From Hyphomonadaceae bacterium (GTDB lineage: Bacteria > Pseudomonadota > Alphaproteobacteria > Caulobacterales > Hyphomonadaceae): a DNA stretch of 64,000 bases. Of this stretch, positions 46,554 to 55,409 are shown piece by piece (the first letter of the stretch is position 1; every line of letters starts with the position of its first letter). The notes under the pieces were generated by a model. It was not told where the DNA came from. It saw only the letters and a program-made list of their open reading frames with translations, and ran no database searches. The DNA lies in the NCBI GenBank assembly GCA_024742355.1, contig JANSYM010000010.1, forward strand, positions 1-64,000. Direction: 5' to 3'. The position numbers were made by a program, and so were the translations under genes.

Positions 46554-46901
46554 CTATTCGTCAGCGTTGGGGCTTGTTTTGTCGGCGCTCATGGCCGGAT
46601 TAGTCGCGTCAGTCAACTCTTTGTAGGCGCGAATAACACCTAGGATTCCTGCCGCCAGCCCGAAGCCCATCATGATCAACAGGCCCCACGGGCGTGTTCC
46701 GAAGAAATGATCGATGCCCAAACCCATCATAATCCCAACAAATACGGACGCTCCGAACTCTGCGCCATAGCGCAAAGCCATCGCTCCGGCTGAGACACCT
46801 GCAGAGGATTCGTGCTGTCTTTGCTTTTTCTCCAGCTGCTCCTGCGCGCTTTTGGCGCGGGCAATGCGGTCCGCCAGATCGTCATTCTTGTCGGTGTTCA
46901 T
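46554..46901 (-). CDS. atpI: F0F1 ATP synthase subunit I (AtpI/AtpZ-like)
   Basis: This 115-residue protein has a charged N-terminal coiled segment (LADRIARAKSAQEQLEKKQRQHE), two membrane helices (ASVFVGIMMGLGIDHFF, WGLLIMMGFGLAAGILGVIRAY) and a short tail. AtpI-type proteins assist c-ring assembly and magnesium handling; the resemblance is to the AtpI/AtpZ family rather than to E. coli AtpI closely. It begins 18 bases after smc, ahead of atpB. Confidence 0.82.
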   Translation of the reverse strand: MNTDKNDDLADRIARAKSAQEQLEKKQRQHESSAGVSAGAMALRYGAEFGASVFVGIMMGLGIDHFFGTRPWGLLIMMGFGLAAGILGVIRAYKELTDATNPAMSADKTSPNADE

Positions 46902-46919
46902 GGCGAGTCGCTAGCGCGT

Positions 46920-49900
46920 CTATTCGGCTGCAACAAGTTCTTCGGCTGTATCAAGATCGACCGAGACCAGTTTCGACACGCCTTTTTCGCGCATGGTCAC
47001 CCCGAACAGGCGGTCCATACGGCTCATCGTCACCGGATTGTGGGTGATGACAATGAAGCGTGTATCGGTGCGCTGGCGCATTTCGTCCAACATGCGGCAG
47101 AAGCGGTCGACATTGGCATCATCCAGCGGCGCATCGACCTCATCCAGAACACAGATCGGCGATGGACGTGACAGGAAGACCGCGAAAATCAGCGCGGTCG
47201 CGGTCAGCGCCTGTTCGCCGCCTGACATCAGGGACAGCGTGCCAAGCCGCTTTCCAGGAGGCTGGGCGAAGATTTCCAGGCCTGCAGCCAGTGGATCATC
47301 GGCATCAACCAGGCGCAGTTCAGCTTCACCGCCGCGGAACAGGGTGGTGAACAGCGCCTTGAAGTGCTCGTTCACAGTGTCAAACGCGGCCAGCAGACGT
47401 GTGCGCCCTTCATCGTTCAGGGCTTTCACGCCTTCACGAAGCTTGGCGATCGCGGCGGTCAGATCGGCTTTTTCTTCCGCCTGCAGGCCGAGGCGTGAGG
47501 ACAATTCCTCAACTTCCGATTCGGCTTCCATGTTCACGCCGCCCAGGCGCTCACGGTCATGACGCAGGCGATCGAGCTGGCGCTCCGCCTCTTTGACGTC
47601 CAGCGCCGCCATGGTCTCTTCATCAAGACCTTCGCGGGCAATAGCGAGCAAGCCTTCTGGCGCCCGCTGGAAGTGGGATTGGGCAATCTCGGAGGCTTCA
47701 CCGAGACGCTCCGTGGCGTTCTCGAGCTTGGCATTGGCGATGGCGAGTGTTTCGCGTGCGCTCATGGCGAGATTATTGGTCGAGCGGGCGGTTTCTTCGA
47801 CGTCTCGGATTTCGGCTTCTCGCGTGGCCAGTGCGTCAACAGCCTGCTGGCGTTCGGCGTCGAGGCCTTCAACGCGGGCTGCCAGCGTGTCGAGCTGGGT
47901 CTGTAGCGTTTCAGGGCGAGCTTTAGCCGCAGCGGCTTCACGCGCGGCCTCCGCCCGTCTTTGCACCAGCGATTCGACGCGCGTGACAGAGCTTTGCAGG
48001 CGACCGCTCCAGCGCTCGACATCCTGTTCGAGCGCCGTACGGCGGGCCATGGCCTGTTGGCGGTTGCGTGTCAGGTCGGTCAGGCGGCCGCGGCACTCGG
48101 TTTCACGCTCGCGGGCCGTTGCCAGCACGATGCGCGCATCAGCGACAGCGCGCTCCAACTGGGCCAGGTCTTCTGTATTCTCCGGCTTGGCCGCGGTCTG
48201 GTAGGCCTCACGGGCAATGTGCAGATCGGATTCGACGCGGGCGAGATTCTCTTTCGCCGAATCAGCTTTCAGGCTGGCGCGGTCGGTATGTTGCTTGGCG
48301 CTCGCCAGGTTGCGACGCGCCTGATCGAGGCGCTGGGTTGCGTCCTGCACGTTGCGGCGGAGCTGTTTCAGGTCTTCTTCGGCGCCGATGCGAGCGCCGC
48401 GGATTTGCGCATAGGTCGCTTGCAGATCGGAGACGGTCTGGCGCTGTGGCCCGAGCGCGGATTGCGCTGCTTCGAGGCGGGCCTGCTGTTCGAGACGCTC
48501 CGCTGCCGCCACAGGCGCTGCCGGGGTGCGCGTAAACCCATCCCAACGCCAGAGATGGCCGTCCAGGGTGACGAGGCGTTGGCCCGGCTTCAGGTCCGGC
48601 GCAAGTTCCTCGCCCTCAGAACGCGAGACGACCCCACATTGTGATAGCCGCGCGGCCAGTTCGCCTGGCGCTTCGACAAAATCGGTCAGCGGTTTGGCAT
48701 AGCCCGGCAGGGTTTGCGTTTTGACACTGCTACCCGCCCAGTAAATCGAGGCTGACCGGTCGGTCGGCGCCTGCAAATCATCGCCAAGCGCTGCCGCCAC
48801 AGCTTTCTCATAACCATCCCGCGTGCGCATTTGCTCCACGACAGGCGTGCTTTGGGATGTGTCGGCCTTCCGCAACAGACGGGTCAGGCCAGCTATTTCT
48901 GTTTCCAGCGTGCGCAGCGCATCCTGGGCCTCATCGGCAGGTGTTTTGGCTGCGAGTTCAGCTTCCTGCTTGTCGAGGATGGTCTGCTCCGCCGCCTCAA
49001 GCGCATCCTGAGCGGCGCTGAGGGCAGTCTCCGCCTCGGTCTCAGCTTCGCGCGCAATATGCAGTTCATTGGTCAGGGCGCTGGTGTCGGGCAGGGCCTC
49101 GACCACACCGCGCAGATGCTGGACTTCCTGTTCCAGGCTTTCCTTGCGCCGGCGGTGGGCATTGGCATTGGCTTCCAAAGCCTGAATTTCGGCACGCTTT
49201 TGCGCAAAGGCTTCGCTCTTGGCATCGGCATCTGCCTGCGCCTGTTCGAGCGCCTGTTTGGCGTCTGCCAGCACGCGCTCGGCCTCAGCTTCTTTCTCCT
49301 TGTTCGTCGTGTCATTCTCGACCGGCAGAGCGGCGAGAGCTTCACGGGCGTCGGCGAGGGTGCGCTCGGCTTCTTCATTCTGGCCTTGCTCGCGCTGAAT
49401 GTCTTCGGCGAGACGTGAGGCTTCGCGCTCGAGACCGGCGAGCATGTCAGCCGCGTTCTTGCGCTCGGTTTCGACTTTGGCGAGCTCGATGCGGGCCTGG
49501 CCGAGCTTGCCTGATGCGACCGCTTCAGCTGTACGCAGCGGCCCGATACCATCGCTGGCCTCTAGGCGCTTGGTTTCAGCCACCGCCGCTTCGCGGGTGA
49601 GGCGTTCGACTTCGGTCTTGGCCCGCGCCAGTGATACGGCTGCGGTTTCCTGGTCTTCCTTGGCGGTGTGCCATTTCAGATGGGCCAGGAAAGCTTCCAG
49701 CGCCGTGATCTGGCTGCTCAATTCTTTGTATTTGCGTGCTTTTCGAGCTTGTCGCTTGAGGCTGTCGAGCTGGCGTTCGACCTCAGCGGAGACCTCTGTC
49801 AGGCGCTCGAGATTGGTTTCGGCACCGCGCAGTTTCAGCTCAGCTTCATGGCGTCTCGTATTGAGCCCGGAAATCCCTGCCGCTTCTTCGAGAATACGGC

Positions 49901-50381
49901 GACGATTCTGCGGCTTAGAGCCGATCAGTTCGCTGATCTGCCCCTGGCGCACCAGAGATGGCGAGTTGGCACCGGTCGAGGCGTCGGCGAACAGGAGTTT
50001 GATATCCTTACCGCGCACGGTACGGCCGTTTAGCTTGTAGCTCGTGCCAGCGCCGCGCTTCAAACGCCGCATGATTTCCAGCGTGTCGGCGCTGTTAAAT
50101 TCAGGCGGCGCGGTGCGCAGCGTATTGTCGAGGACCAGCGTGACTTCCGCCAGCTCGCGCGCCGGTCGGCCGGCAGCGCCGGAAAAGATCAGATCGTCCA
50201 TCTCGCCGCCGCGCATGGCCTTGGCGGAGTTTGCCCCCATGGCCCAGCGCATGGCTTCCAACAGATTGGATTTGCCGCAGCCATTCGGCCCGACAATGCC
50301 GGTCAGACCAGGCAGGATTGGAACGGATTCAGGATCGACGAAGGATTTGAAGCCTGCGATGCGGAGTTCTTTTAGTTGCAT
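46920..50381 (-). CDS. smc: Chromosome segregation protein SMC
   Basis: This 1153-residue condensin ATPase has the Walker A box GPNGCGKS (31-38), a signature with LSLMSGGEQALTATALIFA and the Walker B/D-loop CVLDEVDAPLDDANV near the end, with long coiled coils between and a hinge around residues 500-640 (EQMRTRDGYEKAVAAALGDDL...). SMC holds the chromosome arms together with ScpA/ScpB. It is upstream of the F0 genes (18-base gap to atpI) and downstream of two DsbA-like genes, an order seen in other Caulobacterales. Confidence 0.96.
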   Translation of the reverse strand: MQLKELRIAGFKSFVDPESVPILPGLTGIVGPNGCGKSNLLEAMRWAMGANSAKAMRGGEMDDLIFSGAAGRPARELAEVTLVLDNTLRTAPPEFNSADTLEIMRRLKRGAGTSYKLNGRTVRGKDIKLLFADASTGANSPSLVRQGQISELIGSKPQNRRRILEEAAGISGLNTRRHEAELKLRGAETNLERLTEVSAEVERQLDSLKRQARKARKYKELSSQITALEAFLAHLKWHTAKEDQETAAVSLARAKTEVERLTREAAVAETKRLEASDGIGPLRTAEAVASGKLGQARIELAKVETERKNAADMLAGLEREASRLAEDIQREQGQNEEAERTLADAREALAALPVENDTTNKEKEAEAERVLADAKQALEQAQADADAKSEAFAQKRAEIQALEANANAHRRRKESLEQEVQHLRGVVEALPDTSALTNELHIAREAETEAETALSAAQDALEAAEQTILDKQEAELAAKTPADEAQDALRTLETEIAGLTRLLRKADTSQSTPVVEQMRTRDGYEKAVAAALGDDLQAPTDRSASIYWAGSSVKTQTLPGYAKPLTDFVEAPGELAARLSQCGVVSRSEGEELAPDLKPGQRLVTLDGHLWRWDGFTRTPAAPVAAAERLEQQARLEAAQSALGPQRQTVSDLQATYAQIRGARIGAEEDLKQLRRNVQDATQRLDQARRNLASAKQHTDRASLKADSAKENLARVESDLHIAREAYQTAAKPENTEDLAQLERAVADARIVLATARERETECRGRLTDLTRNRQQAMARRTALEQDVERWSGRLQSSVTRVESLVQRRAEAAREAAAAKARPETLQTQLDTLAARVEGLDAERQQAVDALATREAEIRDVEETARSTNNLAMSARETLAIANAKLENATERLGEASEIAQSHFQRAPEGLLAIAREGLDEETMAALDVKEAERQLDRLRHDRERLGGVNMEAESEVEELSSRLGLQAEEKADLTAAIAKLREGVKALNDEGRTRLLAAFDTVNEHFKALFTTLFRGGEAELRLVDADDPLAAGLEIFAQPPGKRLGTLSLMSGGEQALTATALIFAVFLSRPSPICVLDEVDAPLDDANVDRFCRMLDEMRQRTDTRFIVITHNPVTMSRMDRLFGVTMREKGVSKLVSVDLDTAEELVAAE

Positions 50382-50398
50382 GCAGCCCCCATTCTCCC

Positions 50399-51085
50399 TT
50401 ACTCGCCCGCGCTTGCAGCCAGGGCTGCATCAAGTTCAGCCGCGAAGGCCTGAACCGAAATACGGGCATTGCCGTCCATTCTTTCCCCATTGAGGAAGAA
50501 AGTCGGTGTTGAATCGACGCCCACCCCACGCGCTGCGGCGATTGAGGCACGAATTGCGTCGCGATTGTCTTCGCTCTCGAGGCAGGCCTCAAAGGCGTCA
50601 TCGCCTTCGATGCCATGATTGGAGGCAACTTGTTTCAGCGCTTCGACCACCGGACCGCCCTGGCGGGCCAGTGTCAGAATCGCGTCCTGGCGCACGAACA
50701 GTTCGTCGAGCATGTCGTAATAGGCTTCGCCCTCGGTACAGCGCGCCAATGCGAAACCGGCCACGGTCACATTGGCTGGCGCCGTTGGGAACTCGCGAAA
50801 CACAAGTTTCACCTGGCCTGTATCGATATAGTCGGTCTTGATCGATGGCAGCACGCGCTGGTGAAAGACGAGACAGGCCGGGCAGGTCCAGCTGGCATAT
50901 TCAACCAGTGTGACCGGCGCGTTCGGATCGCCAAAAACGATGTCTTGCAGCACCACTTTATCAGTGTCTGAGCCGCTGGAGCTTGAATTTGATTCGGATG
51001 AGTCTGTAGACGAGCCACAGGCTGCAAGCGCTAGCGCTGCAGCGGCCATTACAGTGCCGCGACGGGTGAAACGAAGCATGCTCAT
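50399..51085 (-). CDS. DsbA-like thiol-disulfide lipoprotein (first copy before smc)
   Basis: This 228-residue protein has a lipoprotein signal (ALALAACGSS), a Ser-rich spacer and a DsbA/2-Glu thioredoxin domain with WTCPAC in VEYASWTCPACLVFHQRVLP and the cis-Pro loop STPTFFLNGE. It is predicted to be a periplasmic oxidase or isomerase anchored to the membrane. It ends 17 bases before smc. The start at ATG 51085 follows AAGGA by 6 bases; ATG 51079 in the same frame is possible. Confidence 0.87.
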   Translation of the reverse strand: MSMLRFTRRGTVMAAAALALAACGSSTDSSESNSSSSGSDTDKVVLQDIVFGDPNAPVTLVEYASWTCPACLVFHQRVLPSIKTDYIDTGQVKLVFREFPTAPANVTVAGFALARCTEGEAYYDMLDELFVRQDAILTLARQGGPVVEALKQVASNHGIEGDDAFEACLESEDNRDAIRASIAAARGVGVDSTPTFFLNGERMDGNARISVQAFAAELDAALAASAGE

Positions 51086-51156
51086 AACCTTTCCTTAACA
51101 GTCTGAGTCGGATTGGTTGCCAAGAAGTTAACGCTGTTGCGAGGGCGAAACGATGT

Positions 51157-51849
51157 CTATTCCGCGGTCGCTCCAGGCGCCTCGGGCGCCGCAGCGTCTC
51201 CGAGCCTGGCATTCAAGAGAGTGCGCATGCCGTCGGCCGTGCGCCATTCATAACCCTGCAGTTTCTCGCCATTGATGAAGACGGTCGGGGTCGAGTTCAC
51301 GCCCTGGCTGTCGCCTTTCATGACCGACTCGCCGATTGCATAAGTGACGTCCTTATTGGCCAGGCAGTCATTAAAGGCATTGCCTTCAACGCCATAGCTG
51401 GAGGCGAGGGCGCGCATGGCGCCTTCAATATCGCCGCCGGTCTGGGCGAGGGTCAGGATATTGGTCTGCGCCGCGAACAGGTCGTCGATGACGTCATAAT
51501 AACTGTCGGCGCCGGCGCAGCGGGCGAGGGCAAAGCCTGCGACAGAGATGTTCGCGGGCGGGGTCGGGAACTCGCGGAAGACCAGGCGTACTTTGCCGGT
51601 CTCGATATAGTCGGTCTTCAGCATCGGGATGACGTCGGAGTGGAATTGCAGGCAGGCGGGGCAGGTCCAGCTTGCATATTCGACCATGGTGATCGGCGCG
51701 TCCGCTTCGCCCAGCGTGATATCCGTCAGCGCGATCTCATCTGATCCCGATGAGCCGTTCTGCGCGTTTCCAGAATCAGCGGCGCTGCACGCGGTGATCG
51801 CGAGAGCGGAGAATGCAGCAAAAAGGATGCGGCGGGTCATACGAGGCAT
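51157..51849 (-). CDS. DsbA-like thiol-disulfide lipoprotein (second copy)
   Basis: This 230-residue paralogue of the neighbouring protein has lipobox AITACSAA, WTCPAC in VEYASWTCPACLQFHSD, and the cis-Pro loop STPTVFINGE, and both proteins share FREFPT-AN-VAGFALARC. They clearly arose by duplication. The start ATG 51849 has AAAGG upstream. It is downstream of the DUF721 gene (21-base gap). Confidence 0.87.
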   Translation of the reverse strand: MPRMTRRILFAAFSALAITACSAADSGNAQNGSSGSDEIALTDITLGEADAPITMVEYASWTCPACLQFHSDVIPMLKTDYIETGKVRLVFREFPTPPANISVAGFALARCAGADSYYDVIDDLFAAQTNILTLAQTGGDIEGAMRALASSYGVEGNAFNDCLANKDVTYAIGESVMKGDSQGVNSTPTVFINGEKLQGYEWRTADGMRTLLNARLGDAAAPEAPGATAE

Positions 51850-51870
51850 GTGGGGACCTTTCATGCGGTT

Positions 51871-52446
51871 CTAGAACGGAAGCGGGGCGTCGTCGTCTGG
51901 CGTGGATTCTTCAGGTTCAGCCGTTAGCACGGCTTCTCCCAATGCCAATAGAGCGGCCCGCAGTTTTTCATCGTCAATTGTTTGTGCGCTGGCGACCAGG
52001 GCGTCGCGTTGCTCCGGTGTCAGCGGCACAACCCGCGCCGGTTTCGCGCGCCGCGGAGCGGTACCAATCTGACCTTGCAGGATCTTGATCGCGGTAATGT
52101 CCCCGCCCGCGGCGACCGAGACGCGCTGGCGGATCATTTCGCTCTGGTGCTGCACCAGGCCCGCCGCAGCAGGGATGACCATCAGGGTCAGGCGGCGACC
52201 ACCCTTGGCCGGCGTCAGCTTCTCCGGATGGCACAGCCGGGCCAGTTGCTCGCCGACAATATCCGGCCATTGCACTTTCAGGCGGCTGAGCGTCGCGCCG
52301 GATTTTGGCAACGCCTTGCGCGTCAGGCGCATCGCCGCTTTGCCAATCGTTCCGGGCCCAGGATGGACGGGCTTCGCCTTGGCATAGCGTAATTTTACGC
52401 GTGCACGTGCTTCTTCCAGCGGATCGAGGCTTGATCGTTTCACCAT
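51871..52446 (-). CDS. DUF721 (DciA-like) protein
   Basis: This 191-residue protein has a conserved domain: LEEARARVKLRYAKAKPVHPGPGTIGKAAMRLTRKALPKSGATLSRLKVQWPDIVGEQLARLCHPEKLT, then LVQHQSEMIRQRVSVAAGGDITAIKI. DUF721 members include DciA, the ancestral loader of the replicative helicase DnaB. Here it sits with mutY and smc, the common setting. ATG 52446 was chosen: AAGGTG precedes it, and codons further upstream in frame read through the divergent mutY start. The C-terminal acidic tail is low complexity. Confidence 0.72.
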   Translation of the reverse strand: MVKRSSLDPLEEARARVKLRYAKAKPVHPGPGTIGKAAMRLTRKALPKSGATLSRLKVQWPDIVGEQLARLCHPEKLTPAKGGRRLTLMVIPAAAGLVQHQSEMIRQRVSVAAGGDITAIKILQGQIGTAPRRAKPARVVPLTPEQRDALVASAQTIDDEKLRAALLALGEAVLTAEPEESTPDDDAPLPF

Positions 52447-52465
52447 TCGCGTCACCTTGCCCGGC

Positions 52466-53503
52466 ATGAACATGGATGAAAAGTTACACTTTGCAGACCT
52501 TACAGATCGGCTGCTCGATTGGTATGCGCGCGCCGCCCGGGATTTGCCATGGCGGATTGGCCCGGCTGAGCGCGCGCAAGGTGTTACGGCGGACCCGTAT
52601 CGCGTCTGGTTGGCCGAGATCATGTTGCAACAGACCACCGTGCCGCATGCGACGCGCTACTATCTCGACTTTACCGCACGCTGGCCGAGCATCGATGAAC
52701 TCGCCGCGGCTCGCGATGAAGAGGTCATGGCCGCCTGGGCCGGGCTTGGTTATTATGCGCGGGCGCGCAACCTGTTGAAATGCGCGCGGGACGTGCAGGC
52801 GCGCGGCGGTTGGCCGGATACAATTGACGGCCTGCGCGAACTGCCTGGTATCGGACCCTACACGGCCGGTGCAATTGCAGCGCTCGCCTTTGGGCGCCAG
52901 GCGGCAGCGGTGGATGGCAATGTCGATCGTGTGTTCGCGCGGCTGATGGCGCTACGCGGCGACTGGAAGGCTGAGAAGGCCCGACTGAAGGGCGTGGTCG
53001 AAGGGCTGGTGCCGGCCGATCGGCCAGCGGAGTTCGCAGAAGCACTGATGGATCTTGGCGCAACGGTGTGTACGCCAAAAGCCCCTGATTGCCGGCTTTG
53101 CCCCTTGTCCTCGCTCTGCGCTGCGTACGCTGAAGGCGCGCCGGAGCGCTACCCGATCAAGCCGAAGAAGACGCCCAAGCCGCACCGGACGGGGCATGTC
53201 TATGTCCGGTTCGGGGCAGGCGGGACCGTGCTCACCGAACGCCGCCCGGAGCGCGGCCTGCTGGGCGGGATGATGGGCTTGCCGACCTCTGCCTGGTCAG
53301 GCGAGTTGGGGGTGCCGGAATTCCCCTGTGAGGCGAATTGGCGCGAGGTCGGCGAGGTCCGTCATGTGTTCACACATTTCTCGCTGACACTGAAAGTCTG
53401 GCGGACTGACGCGGGAAAGACCCGGGGAAACACCCCTTGCACACAGGCCGCAGAGAGCATGCCGAGCGTGTTTGTAAAAGCGCTGAAACTTGCACAAACG
53501 TGA
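52466..53503 (+). CDS. mutY: A/G-specific adenine glycosylase MutY
   Basis: This 345-residue DNA glycosylase removes adenine opposite 8-oxoguanine. The catalytic Glu51 lies in AEIMLQQTTV, the helix-hairpin-helix in LPGIGPYTAGAIAALAFG, and Asp150 in VDGNVDRVF. The [4Fe-4S] cluster uses four cysteines in CTPKAPDCRLCPLSSLC. The C-terminal NUDIX-like part is present and ends VFVKALKLAQT. The start codons of mutY and the divergent DUF721 gene are only 19 bases apart. Confidence 0.95.
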   Translation: MNMDEKLHFADLTDRLLDWYARAARDLPWRIGPAERAQGVTADPYRVWLAEIMLQQTTVPHATRYYLDFTARWPSIDELAAARDEEVMAAWAGLGYYARARNLLKCARDVQARGGWPDTIDGLRELPGIGPYTAGAIAALAFGRQAAAVDGNVDRVFARLMALRGDWKAEKARLKGVVEGLVPADRPAEFAEALMDLGATVCTPKAPDCRLCPLSSLCAAYAEGAPERYPIKPKKTPKPHRTGHVYVRFGAGGTVLTERRPERGLLGGMMGLPTSAWSGELGVPEFPCEANWREVGEVRHVFTHFSLTLKVWRTDAGKTRGNTPCTQAAESMPSVFVKALKLAQT

Positions 53504-53555
53504 CTGAAGCAAGCCAAAGTGCAGCGCGGAATTCGGACGTCGCCCAGGCGTTCGG

Positions 53556-55391
53556 TCAGCCCGCGATCTTGAGCGCTGTCTCCGGCGCCTGTGCCAGATC
53601 CCGCCAGGCGCGCAACCATTTCCCCATCGAATTGGCCTCAACCGGGCGACTAAACAGAAACCCCTGGACAACGTGACATCCAAACGCGGTCAGAACGTCC
53701 AGTTCCTTCTGGGTCTCGACCCCTTCGGCGACGACATCGAGTTCGAGCTGTTTGGACAGCGCCAGAATGGACCGGGTGATCCGCTGCAAGCGTTCTTCCT
53801 TATTGATTCCGGAAATGAAGGAGCGGTCGATCTTGAGCGTCGAAATCGGATTGTCGATCAGGGTTGAGATCGAAGCATGACCGGTGCCGAAATCATCGAG
53901 GGCGAGGTGAAATCCTGCCGTCTTGAGCTCGCGGCATCGCGTCAGCAATGTTGAGTCGGAGCGCTCGAAAATCACCGATTCAAGCAGCTCCAGCTCGATA
54001 TCGTCCGGCGTCAGACCGGCATTGCTGAGTTCTTCCTGGAGGGAGTTCACGAAGCTGATCGATCGCAGGTTCGCGGCGGTGAGGTTGAAGGACAATTTCC
54101 CGACATTCAGCCCCTCTGCCTTCCATTGTTTTTGCGACTTGATCGCTTTTTTCATGATCGACCGCTCGATCATGCCCATGAGTTTGGCAGATTGCGCCGC
54201 CTCGATGAATGCAGCAGGCGGAAGCAGGCCGCGCTCCGGATGCTGCCAGCGGGCGAGGACTTCGATCCCCTTGATGCGCCGGCTGCGTGTGTCGACCTTG
54301 GGCTGAAAGAAGGGGACGAACTCATCCCCGTCCAGACCCGTCGCGATTTCCTTGATCAGGCTTGCGCGGGTGTCGTGCGCGGCGCGCATTTCGTCGGTCA
54401 GGACAACGATCGACTGATTGGATCGCTTGGCTTCATAGAGGGCAATATCGGAGCAGGAGAATAATTCATCCGGACTCGCATTCGCGTATTGGCTGAGTTC
54501 GACCACGCCGATGCTGACGCCGATCTGGAACACATGTCCCTGGAACTCGATGGGCGCCTGTATCCGCGCGCGGATACCATTTGCGATCATCTGCATTTTC
54601 GAGTTCGAAATGGCGTCAGCGGCGATCATCGCAAACTCGTCACCGCCGATCCGGGCGGCGAAGTCAGACGCGTCGGACAGTTCCTTGAGAATGGTTGCAG
54701 TGTGCTTGAGGACATGGTCGCCGGCCGCATGGCCAAAATTGTCATTGATCGATTTGAACTCATCGAGATCGATGTGAAGCAGAACACTGCCGGACGACTG
54801 GTCGGCGCGTTCCAGCTTTTGTGTCAGGTGCCGGTACAGCGACCTGCGATTGGCAATGCCGGTCAGCACATCGATATTGGCGGCTTCTTCGGCTTCCTTC
54901 TTGGAATCTTCCAGTGCCATGGTCAGCTTATGGCTGTCTTCGACCAGCGTGCGCTGGGTTTCGATTGTGTAGAACAGATCGAGTGAAAAATCGTTCGGTT
55001 TGAAATCGGACGATCGAAGATCCAGTTCTTCGACCAGTTCAACAAAATTTGCGCTGAACGAGAAATCGATCAGCAAATGTTCGTCACCGGCGCCAATCTT
55101 TGTTGGCAGGCAGCGAAACTCCACCATGCTGCCGGCGGCGCGCAGACCGTAGATCACGACTTTCCGGCCCTGCGCCGCCTGCAGGTCTGACAAGGACTTG
55201 ATCGATCGCGGCTTCTTGATTGCGAACGAATCGAAAAATGACGAGCCGCATAGATCGCCAGGCATGATCTTTTGCAGCGTCGGGCCGATATGGGTGATCA
55301 CGCCATCGCAGTCGAGCACCACGTGCATCGGAAACAGAGCGTCGAGCGCGCTGTGCTTGATGCTCGTTTGGTTGATTGCCTCCGACCCCAT
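53556..55391 (-). CDS. HNOBA-like/GGDEF/EAL cyclic-di-GMP enzyme
   Basis: This 611-residue soluble protein has an N-terminal HNOBA-like sensor (about 15-150; HVVLDCDGVITHIGPTLQKI, LRSSDFKPNDFSLDLF), a short coiled linker, a GGDEF domain (about 165-330; DVLTGIANRRS, GGDEF at 249-253) and an EAL domain (about 340-600). The EAL motif reads EVL (377-379), yet DDFGTG (499-504), KIDRSFI and AEGVET are intact, so phosphodiesterase activity is plausible. No RxxD inhibitory site precedes GGDEF. It lies 18 bases after the H-NOX gene, so NO is the likely input. Confidence 0.9.
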   Translation of the reverse strand: MGSEAINQTSIKHSALDALFPMHVVLDCDGVITHIGPTLQKIMPGDLCGSSFFDSFAIKKPRSIKSLSDLQAAQGRKVVIYGLRAAGSMVEFRCLPTKIGAGDEHLLIDFSFSANFVELVEELDLRSSDFKPNDFSLDLFYTIETQRTLVEDSHKLTMALEDSKKEAEEAANIDVLTGIANRRSLYRHLTQKLERADQSSGSVLLHIDLDEFKSINDNFGHAAGDHVLKHTATILKELSDASDFAARIGGDEFAMIAADAISNSKMQMIANGIRARIQAPIEFQGHVFQIGVSIGVVELSQYANASPDELFSCSDIALYEAKRSNQSIVVLTDEMRAAHDTRASLIKEIATGLDGDEFVPFFQPKVDTRSRRIKGIEVLARWQHPERGLLPPAAFIEAAQSAKLMGMIERSIMKKAIKSQKQWKAEGLNVGKLSFNLTAANLRSISFVNSLQEELSNAGLTPDDIELELLESVIFERSDSTLLTRCRELKTAGFHLALDDFGTGHASISTLIDNPISTLKIDRSFISGINKEERLQRITRSILALSKQLELDVVAEGVETQKELDVLTAFGCHVVQGFLFSRPVEANSMGKWLRAWRDLAQAPETALKIAG

Positions 55392-55409
55392 GGCGCTGAC
55401 CGTGTCTGG

